Shown: positions 26,705-36,926, counted from the stretch's first letter. The stretch: 64,000 nt of DNA from Solitalea longa (GCF_002920915.1 NZ_PQVF01000016.1:19593-83592); one strand, 5' to 3'. The notes: generated by a model from the sequence alone, not told the origin. Numbers and translations are program-made.

Positions 26705-26735
26705 CAAAGGTAGAAAACAATTACTTAAAATCAAA
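26705..26735 (-). promoter_or_regulatory. Promoter of the S10-spc-alpha cluster
   Basis: On the minus strand TTTG (26735-26732), 19 bases, then TACCTTTG (26712-26705) match the Bacteroidota housekeeping consensus TTTG-N19-TAnnTTTG exactly. Transcription should start near 26698, giving a leader of about 100 bases before rplC. That leader contains a GATT..AATC hairpin near 26640-26660. Confidence 0.8.
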
Positions 26736-26908
26736 GAGTTACGTAACTAATTTTCAGCATTTTTTGAGATTGAAAAATAGGACAGCCCAAGGTTTACTTT
26801 ATTGAAAATCGAAAACCCGGAAGTTTGAACTAACAAACACTCCGGGTTTTGACAGCTTAATTTAGCTTAGTCTTTTGAATTTATTGTTTAAAACGCGAGC
26901 ACCGCTAA
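26736..26908. other. Spacer with facing promoter and terminator signals
   Basis: AT-rich sequence between the PorP-like gene end and the rplC promoter. Apart from the terminator at 26812-26850 I see no gene or repeat in it. Confidence 0.4.
26812..26850 (-). terminator. Terminator of the surface cassette
   Basis: AAAACCCGGA (26812-26821) and TCCGGGTTTT (26841-26850) pair, with inner GTTTG/CAAAC pairing as well, giving a long stem. It lies 59 bases after the PorP-like gene stop on the minus strand and before the rplC promoter. Near symmetry could let it act both ways. Confidence 0.7.
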
Positions 26909-27874
26909 TTATTTGACAAGATTAAACAGCAAGGAAATATCATGCGATCCGGTATTTACTGCCGCTTCTCTGCCAACACTAAAATTATAAGCGTACCCTA
27001 CTTTAAACAGTTGGGTGCCATTGTTTGAATTAAGCCTGAACCTGATCATCGGTCTAAAAGAGGATTGGCTATTACTGATATTACCGGTAGTTGTTTTTAA
27101 TTCATTCAGATAACGAAATCCAAAACCGGCGTCAACACCTTCTGTTAACGTAGCTAAAGCGTTTAAATCGTAGGTGGTCATGCCACTAAACGTTTTCATG
27201 ATCAAAAAGCTTGGCTCCAGTTTATTTACTTCATTAATCGGAATCACTCCCCCTCCGGTTAAGTACATACTGATTTTTCTGAACATGGGAGGAATCTGGT
27301 TTTCCAGATCCTGTTTATTCGTATAGAACGAAAGGATATTATCGAACGAAAGTCCCAGGTAATAGTTGTTCTGATAGTAAACTGCTAATCCGTAACGAGC
27401 ATTCATTTTGGAGCTGTATATATTTTTATTCGCTAACGGATCACTAGTATTTACAGTCGCTAAATTGGAAAGATCGATCTGGTATTGTTGCAGTCCAAAA
27501 CTTAGTCCTGAGGAAAGATTAATATTCTCAGATACCTGCAGGTGATAAGCGTAATTAATATAAGCAGTAGTGAAATGATCACTTCCGAACACTAAACTAT
27601 TTACATTTACCCCTAAACCCGATTTCGCCTTGGTTAAGTAAAAGTTTGCTGCCGCACATATATTATACGATTTCCCTGGATTCTGACTCACTTCTTTCAA
27701 CTGCAAGCTGGTGCTGGCGTCGACCAATCCACTACTTCCCGAAAATGCCGGATTAATGTATGTTTTATCAAATATGAACTGACTACCCTGCATTTCCACT
27801 TGCGCCCAAGCCGCTGAGTGGAATAGAAGTATGAATAATACGATCCTTAACAGGTGATTATATAAAGTTTTCAT
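26909..27874 (-). CDS. PorP/SprF family type IX secretion outer-membrane protein
   Basis: 321 residues: signal peptide MKTLYNHLLRIVLFILLFHSAAWAQ, then QGSQFIFDKTYINPAFSGSS, the N-terminal hallmark of PorP/SprF proteins (MFNQ..NPAYAGS-like), followed by barrel strands (TAYINYAYHLQVSENINLSS, YGLAVYYQNNYYLGLSFDN) and a final strand ending SLLFNLVK. ATG 27874 is chosen because it starts the signal peptide. Members of this family are commonly encoded next to a large secreted protein with a type B C-terminal sorting domain and help export or anchor it, and that is exactly the gene 56 bases upstream. Confidence 0.9.
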   Translation of the reverse strand: MKTLYNHLLRIVLFILLFHSAAWAQVEMQGSQFIFDKTYINPAFSGSSGLVDASTSLQLKEVSQNPGKSYNICAAANFYLTKAKSGLGVNVNSLVFGSDHFTTAYINYAYHLQVSENINLSSGLSFGLQQYQIDLSNLATVNTSDPLANKNIYSSKMNARYGLAVYYQNNYYLGLSFDNILSFYTNKQDLENQIPPMFRKISMYLTGGGVIPINEVNKLEPSFLIMKTFSGMTTYDLNALATLTEGVDAGFGFRYLNELKTTTGNISNSQSSFRPMIRFRLNSNNGTQLFKVGYAYNFSVGREAAVNTGSHDISLLFNLVK

Positions 27875-27930
27875 AATGTTTCTTTTGAGGTGACCGGCTA
27901 TAAAACTGCCCGTCACCTTGATTTAACCGC

Positions 27931-30900
27931 TTAATAAACAATTGTTATATATCCCTTAAATGATTGCTCTCTTCCATCCTTATCTTTTACATGAAGGATA
28001 TAACCGTATGAGCCCATCGGTAAGCCATCACCCGTCCAATCGTTCTGATAATTATTCTGCTTATAAACCTGATTATAGGCCATATTGAAAATGGTTAAGG
28101 TATTGGATGTATAAAACTCATTCAAACCAACTATTTCAAACAGATCATTTATACCGTCGCCATTAGGAGTGAACAATGATGGGATCATTAGTTTAGCAGT
28201 ATTTGAACGCTTATCAACTACGCGAATAACCTGAGCTGACAAGTCGTTATTTTTCAGGCTGATATCATTATTTACAACAGCTTTTCCTTTTCCTAATGGA
28301 ATATTTCCAACCTGACTGGCTTTTAACACCAACGTAAACTCTTGCTCTTCTCCTGCTTTCAATTGCGGAATTTGAATTTCTACAACATTATGTTCAGAGT
28401 TGAAGCTTGCATTGCCTGATGTAGAAGAAACATAGGTGATCGATGCATCCAGCGTATCTTTTAATACTGTGTTTACTGCCAGGTCTGCCCCGACGTTTTT
28501 AAGTTTAATGGTATAGGTAAACTCCTCGTCTTTGTTAACCTCTGCTTTTTCAATAGCATTAGTTACCGCCACATCAGCCCTTCCTTCCAATACTAATACA
28601 ACCGGTTTTTCTACCGTACCCGTTATCTCGTCACCTTGCTGAACAATTGGGGTTTCTACCTTAGCTGTATACTCTTTCTTTTCCTCTTTATCATAAACCT
28701 TAATCTCTACGGTTTTACCCTCATCCGTTTTGTCTCCATTTACCGGAATAAACCCTACTGATTTACCATCTGATAAAACGGTTTGATTAACAATGTTCAC
28801 CAATTTGTTTTCGACATAAACATATGTTTCGTAGCGATTAGTGGTATTGTTAACTATGGTTCCTCCCTGATTAATTACCGAGGTAACCGACATATTATTC
28901 TCATGATTAACCGTATTCACCGAGGTGTTTTGGTACACAGTACTATTAATGGTAGTTTGATTATTGTTGATAACAGTTGCTGCTGTTGGACTATTAACCG
29001 GTGCCTGTTGTTCAACCAATGTAGTAGTTGAAGGATCAGGAGTGTAGGCGACAGCCGGAATTGTAAAGGCATCGGTACCGCTGTAGATCTTATAACCTTT
29101 ACCTGGTCGTAAATACTTTAAACTTCCCGACCATGTTTTAGTGGTGGCATTGTACTGTGCAAACTCTTCCTGACTAATGATCTGAAGACCATCAGTAGGT
29201 GCAAAGTTCTTAAGATAGGTAGCCAACTCCATATTAACCGGCATTGGGTAACCAATCCAGTTCCAGCCCTTGTTCAATTCTACATTTGCCGATTGGGTGA
29301 TGAAGTTACCCAACACTCTTAACGTATCAGGTTTGGCAACATAGATCATATAACTATTATATAGGTTGACCTTATCGAGCGAACCTACCCAACCAAGTTT
29401 TTTAGAATACTGACTAAACGTATTGTTATTACTTAAGGTCTTTATTACATCGCCTTCTGTAGGCTTCAATAAGCTTAACACTTTCTTCAAACTCATATCC
29501 GCATTTTCAACATTTAGCGAGATCCATGTCCAGCCTTTCTTTAATGGTATAGTTTGAAATACGCCTTCCGGATGAACAATCATCGGATTCTTCAAATTAC
29601 CCGTAGCACCGTTTGGAACAAATGAAAGACGCTCCTTGCCTTGGTATTCAATTCCAGGATAGGCATCCCAGAATCGAACAGAAAGTTCTTCGGCCGCTGT
29701 ATTAGCGTAAGCTGTTACATAGGCTATGTATTTATTCTCATTACGATCAAACTCTACCTGTGCCACACCCCGACATTCGTTACCAGCAAACACAGCCATC
29801 TTATCATTGATATCTTTGGAAGTAAGCAGATCAGTTTGATCAAGACTGAACTGAGCTGTAAAGCTCATGTTGTACTTAAAGTTGGCTGAATTAACCGTCC
29901 AATTTGGTGGCGTTTTAGAAACATTGGCCGTTACGTACAAGAACTGCCTTTTGCCATCAATTAACGCGATAACTGTATCGGCATAGGTTCCGGTATTCAG
30001 GTTTTTATTTAAATCGAAATCAATATTCTCCTGTCCCTGGGCTACTATTTTGCCCGACTTAATAGTTGGTGTTAGCCAGCCAGGATATTTAACCAATGAA
30101 AAACTTTGAGCCAAGGCCGATTTATTGATCAATTTAGCCCCAAAACTGGTTTGTTGATTTTCAATTGCGCTAACGGTAATGTTTGCCGGCGACCAATACA
30201 CCGGACTAAGGTTTACCACAAAGCTCCAATTGATTTTATCGGCCACTTTGTTACCATTAACGTCAACAAGGTTTTCGACCGAGGCTTCCAACTCCACATT
30301 CTCGTAATCATTGATAGCACTTGCCGGTACTGTTCGTATTTCAAAGTTCTTTCCATCGCTTAAGAATGTTGCCGGAATAGTGGTTCCATTATCTTTGCGA
30401 CGTAAGGTAACTTTAACAGGATTAGAAATATCGGCATAAACTATATCCTTATTAAAGGTTACGCCAACAATATCTGCAACGGTTAATATTCCGTTTTTCG
30501 GACTTGGTACCCCAAAAGCCACTGCCGAACTACGATCTATGGTTCCCCGATAAACAGGAGAATAGTTAACATCAACACCCTGGCAAATAGCAATAGCCCG
30601 AATTTCGTAGTTTCCATCCGGCAATCCGCTTACGTCAAAAGTATAATCGTAATATTTGTCTTTTAAACTCGCCTTCGGAACTGTTATAACTGTTTGCCAT
30701 AAGCTGTTCTCGTAGTCGGTATTGATTTTACGGTACTGCAAACCAACTGATGTTAGCGGCGACGATTCCGAAGCATCAAACTTACTGAAGGCCACATACA
30801 GTTTATTCGCATTTGATTGGTTCACGATCCAATTATTTCCGGGGATAAACAGATCAACATCACTACATCTATTTTGGAAATAAGCGTTAAGGAGTACCCT

Positions 30901-33900
30901 TGGTTTTGCATCTACCGTTTCATCAATATCATCTAAGGTATTATCACAGGTTGAAAACATAACCAGGGTCAGGTTTTCATAGGTACTCGATAAAGGACCT
31001 CGGTAAACTTCTACCGGAAGCTTAAAGCTTTTACCGGTTGGGATATAAAAAGTTGCCGATTTATTCGTCACATCCTGACCGCCAACTAAAACCTTTGCTC
31101 CATCGAGATTGGTTAAAGGATCCAGCTTTATTGCATATTCTACGGTTTCATCACTTTCGCTTTGGTTCGAGATCAGCACCTCAAATTTAGCTGGCTGATC
31201 CGAAGGCACATTCCGCTGTTCACTAACACCCGAAATTTGTATTGAAGGTAAGTGACGATATTGCGTGTTAACTTCATGCGGGCAACTCGACGAACCCGAA
31301 ACAATTTTAAATACAGGCGTTCCGGATTTTCTATCCTCTGCTAATGCAACAGACAGAAAATCTCCGATATCGTTATCTTCTAAATGATAACTTACCGTTC
31401 TCGAGTGTTGAAGGGTTGAATCTGAACTCGTAGTATTATTGTACCTGATACCAACCAAGGCTCCAATATCTGTTTCCCTGAATTCGCCATTCGCATTATA
31501 AATACCCGCTCTAACTTCTGCGTTAAAGTAAACATCTACTTCATTAGAGAAACTTTCAAGCGTATCAATGGTAAATGAGTTATCATAAATAGCTCCGGCA
31601 CTGAACGAAATATTTCCTCCAACTACCCCTTTCATTCCACTTGGCAGCTTACGTTCAGGAGCTTTAGCACAAGTTATACTGTCATTTTTCAATACATTCT
31701 TCCATGAATCAATATTAGCTTTGTTCTCTGATTGTTCACGATTCATCTGATCTAAAGCTTCAATACTGATGCTTTTATCTCCATTCTTAACTTTCTGGTA
31801 GGCGTCATCAAATTTGCTTTTTGATAAACTGTAAAGCGTTCTTAACTGTGGTAACAGTGTATTTTTAATATGCTTTTTAGTGTATAAGAAGGTGGTATTA
31901 AATCCGGTATAATCAGCAGCCAATGAGGTATCACGCTTCATATCCTGCTTAACCTCGTCATATAATAATACATCCGTTAAGGCATAGGTCATGTTCATTG
32001 ATGCACCAACAAATACATCACCATCAGTACCTACTAAGGTTTCTTCGCTTGAGGTTGAAAAATCTTCAGTAAAAGTGGTGGTGAAATTCGTTGTCTTTCC
32101 ATGGGTCTTATCAGAACCTGCTTCCACTTGAGCCTGAATATGAAATGCAGCACCTGTTTGACCAATAAACGGTAAGTCTACCCCGGCACCCAGCTTAGAG
32201 TCTAAATAGAGACCTGCTCCTCCACCAATTCGGTACTGCGTTGTTTGCGAAGTGGAAATGGTTGTTCCTTTACTGATGGTTGCAAATGATTTATCACCTG
32301 GAGGATCGTGCAAAACAAACAAAGGGATTTCCGGAGTCTTTGTCACAAATGTGGCGTTTCTAGTGCGCTCCCCTTCTACCACTGCAGTAACGATAGTACT
32401 GGCCTGTCTTCCTCCTACTTTTCCTACAATTTGTATTGACTTTTCATAAGGCGCTTCAAGAACCGGCTTTCCTACTTTAACAATATATTTAACTCCTCCC
32501 GGCTGCAGGCTTAGCTCTTTACGGTCAACACTGTCTGAAATAACATCGTAAACGTACACTCTTCCTGTATCGAGCGCACAATTGTATTGAACACCGTCAT
32601 ATTCATAAGCTTCCCTGATCTTAATATTTATAGGATACTTATCATTTTGAGAAACTAAGAATTTCTCTTGTAAGGTCGGTTTAAACTTTTTCTTTTCAGA
32701 GAAAATATCGTTTCCGTTGTTTAATACCACCTCCAGGTCTTTATGGTAAATAAAGTCAAGTTGACGGACAATTGCCTTATTGTTTACCGTATCGCGATAA
32801 GCCAGATTAGCTCCCTGAACATTATATTCCCTGGTAAAGTATTCGAGTTTATTACTGTTGATACCTGAGAGTTCTTTAATTTCTACAACTTGTACATTAA
32901 ACTGTGTGGCAGGAAGAACCACTGAAACAATGCCCGGTTCTTTTTGATTAAGGGTTACACCTCTTGAATGAGCTTTAGCACTGATCCTCATAGGCATTCC
33001 ATAAGTCAGTTTACCGCCTAAAGTTGTGACACCAGGAACTGCGGAAGTTAATTTAACCAGGGCAAATTCGCCAATTGGAGCATCGCAACTGGCTGCTACA
33101 TGGATATTAAGGGTATCAGTTGTGGTATCTTCAAAATCAACATTGGTAACCAAACTATAAACACCCACATTTTTGCTGCTTGTGTTTTGCCCGAACGCTT
33201 TAATAACGTGATTTTTATATTTTGCTTCGACAGCGTAATTACCACCATTGATGATGGTGGTACTATAACTACCATCTTCTTTAGTTTTCACCTGCGTATT
33301 TTTACCATCCACCCAAATCTCGGCATCTTTTAAAGGCAGCTGAATACTTACGTTATTGGAATCAGTGATACTCGAAAAGTAAACACGTCCGCTTATTGCA
33401 AATGAAGCAGTATCAGTAAAATTCACCTGGCTTTGAGTCGGATTATCCAGATCAAGTTTACGAACCAAACTATCCGGATTAAAACGCGGCTTATTATATC
33501 CTGGCATTTTTGGTTTAACAACGTACTCGGCCGAATTTGAGAAGAACACATTTGATATTTCATAATAACCGTCGGCACCGGTTGTGGTTGAATAAACATA
33601 AGGTTGTGTAGACTCATTATCCGACAGTGCTCCTTTCGAGCTGATAGTTACAACTACGCCAGGAACTCCTCCATTGGTATTTCCTTTAATATACCCACTT
33701 ACTTTACCTTTTGGTAAGCTTTTACCCTTTACATCTAAGTGCCAAGAGGCATTATTGAGGTCGGCAGGATCTTGAATCAACTTTAGGGTATAAGAATAAG
33801 CCTTACCAGGAACAATATCATTATCAGTATACGAGGTAGCATATTTACCCACCAGAGCAATTTCTTCACCTTCTCTACTAATTTGAAGCTGTTGAAGATT

Positions 33901-34707
33901 TTTAATAGTTGAAAGCGAAGGCCAGGTTAATTTTATTCTTCCAGTTTCAGCCTGAGTGGCGTTAAAAGGAATGGATTGTGTAGTAACTTTAACCTCTATC
34001 GGGCTAGATTCATCTCTAACCCAGCCACCAGGAGCCCCAGGTCCAACAATGGTTTGAACAGTATAGGTATATTCTACTGCGGGTAAAAGACCACTATCAG
34101 TAAACTCAAATGTATTACCAGCAATTCTTCCAATTTCCGTTCCGTTACGCTTAATGAGGTATTGAACATAATTATCAGGTAAAGCAGTACCTTTTTGCCA
34201 AGTTATTTTTGTTTGGTAAGGTGATGGAGAGTTACCCGATACAGTTATCGGCACCTTTATTTTGGGAGTAGTTCCATAAAAGCTAGCGTAACCCCAGCGG
34301 TCTTCACAACCTACAGCACTATTTCCTGATTCATATCTAAAAGTTAAATTGTAAAAACGATTTGGCCCTATATCAAACACATCTCCTCCTGAGCCACTTT
34401 GGGTACTCCAAGTGTCCCAACCAATATTTGAACTGTTCACTTTTAATGTGAAATCGTTCTCACCTTCTGTATCACACCATGCCCTACCTCCATAGTCTCT
34501 TGGTAATCCCGACCAACTAAAACGAAAATATTGCTCATCAATAGAAGAAGACATTTTTCCCTGAATATATCCGTCGGGATAAAGCTGTGCCTTTACTGAA
34601 TAGTGACTGGCAGCCATTAATACAAATAAAAAGCTTAGCCTTAACAGATATTTCCTTGTTTGAAATTGGTTTGGATAATCGATTAATTTAAGTAGATATC
34701 GAATCAT
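27931..34707 (-). CDS. Giant type IX-secreted surface protein with gliding-type C-terminal domain
   Basis: 2258 residues. After a long signal region ending ASHYSVKAQ come a PA14-like/unknown head, fibronectin type III-like segments (about 155-330), two carboxypeptidase-regulatory-like folds (GKVSGYIKGNTNGGVPGVVV near 335 and FAISGRVYFSS near 435), a large unknown middle, a bacterial Ig-like segment (about 1405-1505), two KGWTWIS / KGWNWIGYP repeats (about 1725 and 1810), an Asn/Thr-rich linker with many NNxT sites (about 1890-1960), a DUF11-like repeat (about 2035-2150) and a CHU_C-type end: PSLFTPNGDGINDLFEI near 2173. That end is the type B sorting domain. Few cysteines are present. Likely a cell-surface adhesin or matrix protein; its ligand is unknown. 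Confidence 0.9.
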   Translation of the reverse strand: MIRYLLKLIDYPNQFQTRKYLLRLSFLFVLMAASHYSVKAQLYPDGYIQGKMSSSIDEQYFRFSWSGLPRDYGGRAWCDTEGENDFTLKVNSSNIGWDTWSTQSGSGGDVFDIGPNRFYNLTFRYESGNSAVGCEDRWGYASFYGTTPKIKVPITVSGNSPSPYQTKITWQKGTALPDNYVQYLIKRNGTEIGRIAGNTFEFTDSGLLPAVEYTYTVQTIVGPGAPGGWVRDESSPIEVKVTTQSIPFNATQAETGRIKLTWPSLSTIKNLQQLQISREGEEIALVGKYATSYTDNDIVPGKAYSYTLKLIQDPADLNNASWHLDVKGKSLPKGKVSGYIKGNTNGGVPGVVVTISSKGALSDNESTQPYVYSTTTGADGYYEISNVFFSNSAEYVVKPKMPGYNKPRFNPDSLVRKLDLDNPTQSQVNFTDTASFAISGRVYFSSITDSNNVSIQLPLKDAEIWVDGKNTQVKTKEDGSYSTTIINGGNYAVEAKYKNHVIKAFGQNTSSKNVGVYSLVTNVDFEDTTTDTLNIHVAASCDAPIGEFALVKLTSAVPGVTTLGGKLTYGMPMRISAKAHSRGVTLNQKEPGIVSVVLPATQFNVQVVEIKELSGINSNKLEYFTREYNVQGANLAYRDTVNNKAIVRQLDFIYHKDLEVVLNNGNDIFSEKKKFKPTLQEKFLVSQNDKYPINIKIREAYEYDGVQYNCALDTGRVYVYDVISDSVDRKELSLQPGGVKYIVKVGKPVLEAPYEKSIQIVGKVGGRQASTIVTAVVEGERTRNATFVTKTPEIPLFVLHDPPGDKSFATISKGTTISTSQTTQYRIGGGAGLYLDSKLGAGVDLPFIGQTGAAFHIQAQVEAGSDKTHGKTTNFTTTFTEDFSTSSEETLVGTDGDVFVGASMNMTYALTDVLLYDEVKQDMKRDTSLAADYTGFNTTFLYTKKHIKNTLLPQLRTLYSLSKSKFDDAYQKVKNGDKSISIEALDQMNREQSENKANIDSWKNVLKNDSITCAKAPERKLPSGMKGVVGGNISFSAGAIYDNSFTIDTLESFSNEVDVYFNAEVRAGIYNANGEFRETDIGALVGIRYNNTTSSDSTLQHSRTVSYHLEDNDIGDFLSVALAEDRKSGTPVFKIVSGSSSCPHEVNTQYRHLPSIQISGVSEQRNVPSDQPAKFEVLISNQSESDETVEYAIKLDPLTNLDGAKVLVGGQDVTNKSATFYIPTGKSFKLPVEVYRGPLSSTYENLTLVMFSTCDNTLDDIDETVDAKPRVLLNAYFQNRCSDVDLFIPGNNWIVNQSNANKLYVAFSKFDASESSPLTSVGLQYRKINTDYENSLWQTVITVPKASLKDKYYDYTFDVSGLPDGNYEIRAIAICQGVDVNYSPVYRGTIDRSSAVAFGVPSPKNGILTVADIVGVTFNKDIVYADISNPVKVTLRRKDNGTTIPATFLSDGKNFEIRTVPASAINDYENVELEASVENLVDVNGNKVADKINWSFVVNLSPVYWSPANITVSAIENQQTSFGAKLINKSALAQSFSLVKYPGWLTPTIKSGKIVAQGQENIDFDLNKNLNTGTYADTVIALIDGKRQFLYVTANVSKTPPNWTVNSANFKYNMSFTAQFSLDQTDLLTSKDINDKMAVFAGNECRGVAQVEFDRNENKYIAYVTAYANTAAEELSVRFWDAYPGIEYQGKERLSFVPNGATGNLKNPMIVHPEGVFQTIPLKKGWTWISLNVENADMSLKKVLSLLKPTEGDVIKTLSNNNTFSQYSKKLGWVGSLDKVNLYNSYMIYVAKPDTLRVLGNFITQSANVELNKGWNWIGYPMPVNMELATYLKNFAPTDGLQIISQEEFAQYNATTKTWSGSLKYLRPGKGYKIYSGTDAFTIPAVAYTPDPSTTTLVEQQAPVNSPTAATVINNNQTTINSTVYQNTSVNTVNHENNMSVTSVINQGGTIVNNTTNRYETYVYVENKLVNIVNQTVLSDGKSVGFIPVNGDKTDEGKTVEIKVYDKEEKKEYTAKVETPIVQQGDEITGTVEKPVVLVLEGRADVAVTNAIEKAEVNKDEEFTYTIKLKNVGADLAVNTVLKDTLDASITYVSSTSGNASFNSEHNVVEIQIPQLKAGEEQEFTLVLKASQVGNIPLGKGKAVVNNDISLKNNDLSAQVIRVVDKRSNTAKLMIPSLFTPNGDGINDLFEIVGLNEFYTSNTLTIFNMAYNQVYKQNNYQNDWTGDGLPMGSYGYILHVKDKDGREQSFKGYITIVY

Positions 34708-34747
34708 ATATTATAGGTTGAAATTTCTCTAATAGAAAAATGAGCGA

Positions 34748-34797
34748 TCCATTTAAACTTCTCAGACTTTATAAAAAGTTGTTAACGTTTAAATGGA
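34748..34797. promoter_or_regulatory. 11-bp inverted repeat upstream of the adhesin gene
   Basis: TCCATTTAAAC (34748-34758) faces GTTTAAATGGA (34787-34797), 41-90 bases before the adhesin start. The 28-base spacing suits either a dimeric operator or a leader hairpin. The regulator gene next door makes an operator attractive, but this is inference. Confidence 0.4.
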
Positions 34798-34985
34798 ACA
34801 ATTAGAGCGAATAGATTAGATAGAAGTGGGGGCGATTTTCGACGGCCGAAAATAACTACAAGTCCAATAATTAGACTAAAAAATAGGGCGGACAAAAGCG
34901 GACAACAAAGAAAAGCCGTCAATAAAAGCTTAAAACCGATTTTTAGTTTATTGCAAAGTCTTCTTCCACACCTGTTATCCGCTTC

Positions 34986-36803
34986 TTAATCCATGATTAT
35001 TGACTGAGTTTGAGTTTGCAGAGCTATTGAAGTCTCGTTTATACCCGATTGTATTGAATTAAGATAGTCTTCAAGAGATGCATCCTGGTTTAAGTTAAGA
35101 CGCTGCCGCAATCGTCTCTTACTTCGAGCCACACTGTCTTTGCTAATGCCTAGGGTATTTGCAATTTGAAAATTGTCGAGTTGAAGGAATATCAACGCTG
35201 CTAAACGCATCTCTGCAGGAGTTATCTGTTCAGCTTTTGATTTTAATTTCAAAAAGAAATCAGGAAACGCTTTAGAAAACTCACCTCTGAATTTCTCCCA
35301 TTCCGAGTCTGTTACCAGGGTGTAACTGGAAAGGTTTTCTATTGCATGTTTGGTATCGATCGATTTGTTAACGGCATCGCTCGCTAACTCTTCACGAAGC
35401 GTGTTGATCAGCTGATTCTTTTCTATTATCTGTTTAGTAAAAATGAATACCTCTTCTTTCGCTTTTCTTGCTTCTTGCTCTGCGGTTTTTCGTTTATATT
35501 CAATTTCGGCCTTTAAATATTGCTCACTAAGTCGCTTTCGCTTATAAATCAAGAATAAAATCACTGCCCCTAATAACAATACTACCAATATGAGATTACG
35601 AGTGCTTCGTTCATTATTGATAGTAATGTTGGCCATTTCCAGCTTCTTTTGCATATTATCAAAAGCCAGTTTGGCGTTCATTGCCGATAAACGACTTTGA
35701 TTTATAGTTGCTGTCAGGCTGTCGCTGTAACTATTACATAAATTATAATAGTGAAAAGCGCTGTCGGTTTGCCCCACTTGCCTATACACATCGCTTATCC
35801 CTTTTAACGATTCAATGGTATTTTCGACAGAACCAGCCATTAATGAGGCATGATATGCCGCCCGCCATGAACCAAGTGCTTGATGATAGTTTTTTTGTAA
35901 GTAAAACACATACGCTAATGCATTCTGAGAAAGGGAAATATTTAATTGATCATTATAGGCAATACTGCTTTTAAGATATTCTTGAATCAATGTCTTGCCT
36001 TCCTTAACCTTCTTTTGTTTTACCAGCACCTGACCGATGTTCCCTTTGGCAATTCCAAACCATAAATTAACCCACAATTTATTATCATGTTTATTCCTTT
36101 CCAGGGTATCAATGATCTTTTGATAATAATAGGTGACACTATCATCCATACCTAGCTTTTTATAAGAAGCTCCTAATAGGTCCATCTGAAAAATATACAA
36201 AGCGGGGTCCCAGTGCTTTGCATCACCAGTTTTAAGCTGTAAACAAGCCTTACCATAGGCTATTGATTGGCGGTAATCTTCCGTTCGATAAAGTGCATTA
36301 CTTACCGAAAAGTATCGATTTCGGACATATGGAAAATAGGCATGCCCTACCCGACCTTGTATTTCTAATGCTTTTAAATTATACAGTAAATAATCAGAAC
36401 TGCTGCTGTACTCGGCGTACAAACTATAAAGCTCGGCCTTTAATTGATCATCATGCAGGTCCTGGGCAATTTTCAGTGCTTTAGCCATTTTTAACTGATA
36501 TGGCTTTTTCGGCAATTTGAACTCCATCACTCCAAGAACCTCGTACATGATCAACCGCAATTCGAACCGAGGATCAGAGTTTTCTTTCAAATGATTATAA
36601 AGGGCCTGAACGGTACGTTTATAAGTCAACGTATCTTTTCCTTCCCTCATCTGGTCATATAATTCTTGCGCACGAAAGCATTGGCTAAGGTCAGTTACTT
36701 TCCATGCATCAATAAACCGAGCAATGTTTATAGTTTGGGCATTGCAGTACCCATTAAGAAAGAATAAAAAAGGAATTAGGAAGATAAAGCGGACAACCTT
36801 CAT
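34986..36803 (-). CDS. TPR-sensor protein with membrane helix and C-terminal helix-turn-helix
   Basis: 605 residues starting MKVVRFIFLIPFLFFLNGYCNAQ (signal peptide; an earlier start 18 codons up lacks one). A periplasmic part of about 380 residues has tetratricopeptide-like helices (ALYRTEDYRQSIAYGKACLQ, ALAYVFYLQKNYHQALGSW). One membrane helix follows (NLILVVLLLGAVILFLIY), then a coiled coil (KAEIEYKRKTAEQEARKAKE), and a LuxR-like helix-turn-helix at the end: ITPAEMRLAALIFLQLDNFQ, IANTLGISKDSVARSKRRLR. This architecture is common in Bacteroidota as a one-component membrane regulator. Lying directly upstream of the adhesin gene in the same direction, it probably controls the cassette. Confidence 0.85.
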   Translation of the reverse strand: MKVVRFIFLIPFLFFLNGYCNAQTINIARFIDAWKVTDLSQCFRAQELYDQMREGKDTLTYKRTVQALYNHLKENSDPRFELRLIMYEVLGVMEFKLPKKPYQLKMAKALKIAQDLHDDQLKAELYSLYAEYSSSSDYLLYNLKALEIQGRVGHAYFPYVRNRYFSVSNALYRTEDYRQSIAYGKACLQLKTGDAKHWDPALYIFQMDLLGASYKKLGMDDSVTYYYQKIIDTLERNKHDNKLWVNLWFGIAKGNIGQVLVKQKKVKEGKTLIQEYLKSSIAYNDQLNISLSQNALAYVFYLQKNYHQALGSWRAAYHASLMAGSVENTIESLKGISDVYRQVGQTDSAFHYYNLCNSYSDSLTATINQSRLSAMNAKLAFDNMQKKLEMANITINNERSTRNLILVVLLLGAVILFLIYKRKRLSEQYLKAEIEYKRKTAEQEARKAKEEVFIFTKQIIEKNQLINTLREELASDAVNKSIDTKHAIENLSSYTLVTDSEWEKFRGEFSKAFPDFFLKLKSKAEQITPAEMRLAALIFLQLDNFQIANTLGISKDSVARSKRRLRQRLNLNQDASLEDYLNSIQSGINETSIALQTQTQSIIMD

Positions 36804-36926
36804 TAACTTGCAAAAACATAAATAGCTTAGACCTACAATTTTAACAAAAACAATCAAGCAATTAAAAAAAGTATGAAGTAATTTTAAAAACTATCTGCTT
36901 AAAATATTAATCAATAGTAAAATACT

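Noticed and set aside
28783..33333. Plus-strand open frames inside the adhesin gene
   Set aside because: They are shadows of a well-supported 2258-residue reading frame and have no family features.
34835..34853. ATTTTCG..CGAAAAT hairpin as terminator of the regulator gene
   Set aside because: The stem is only 7 bp and no T-run follows in the sense direction, so it cannot be called a terminator with confidence.
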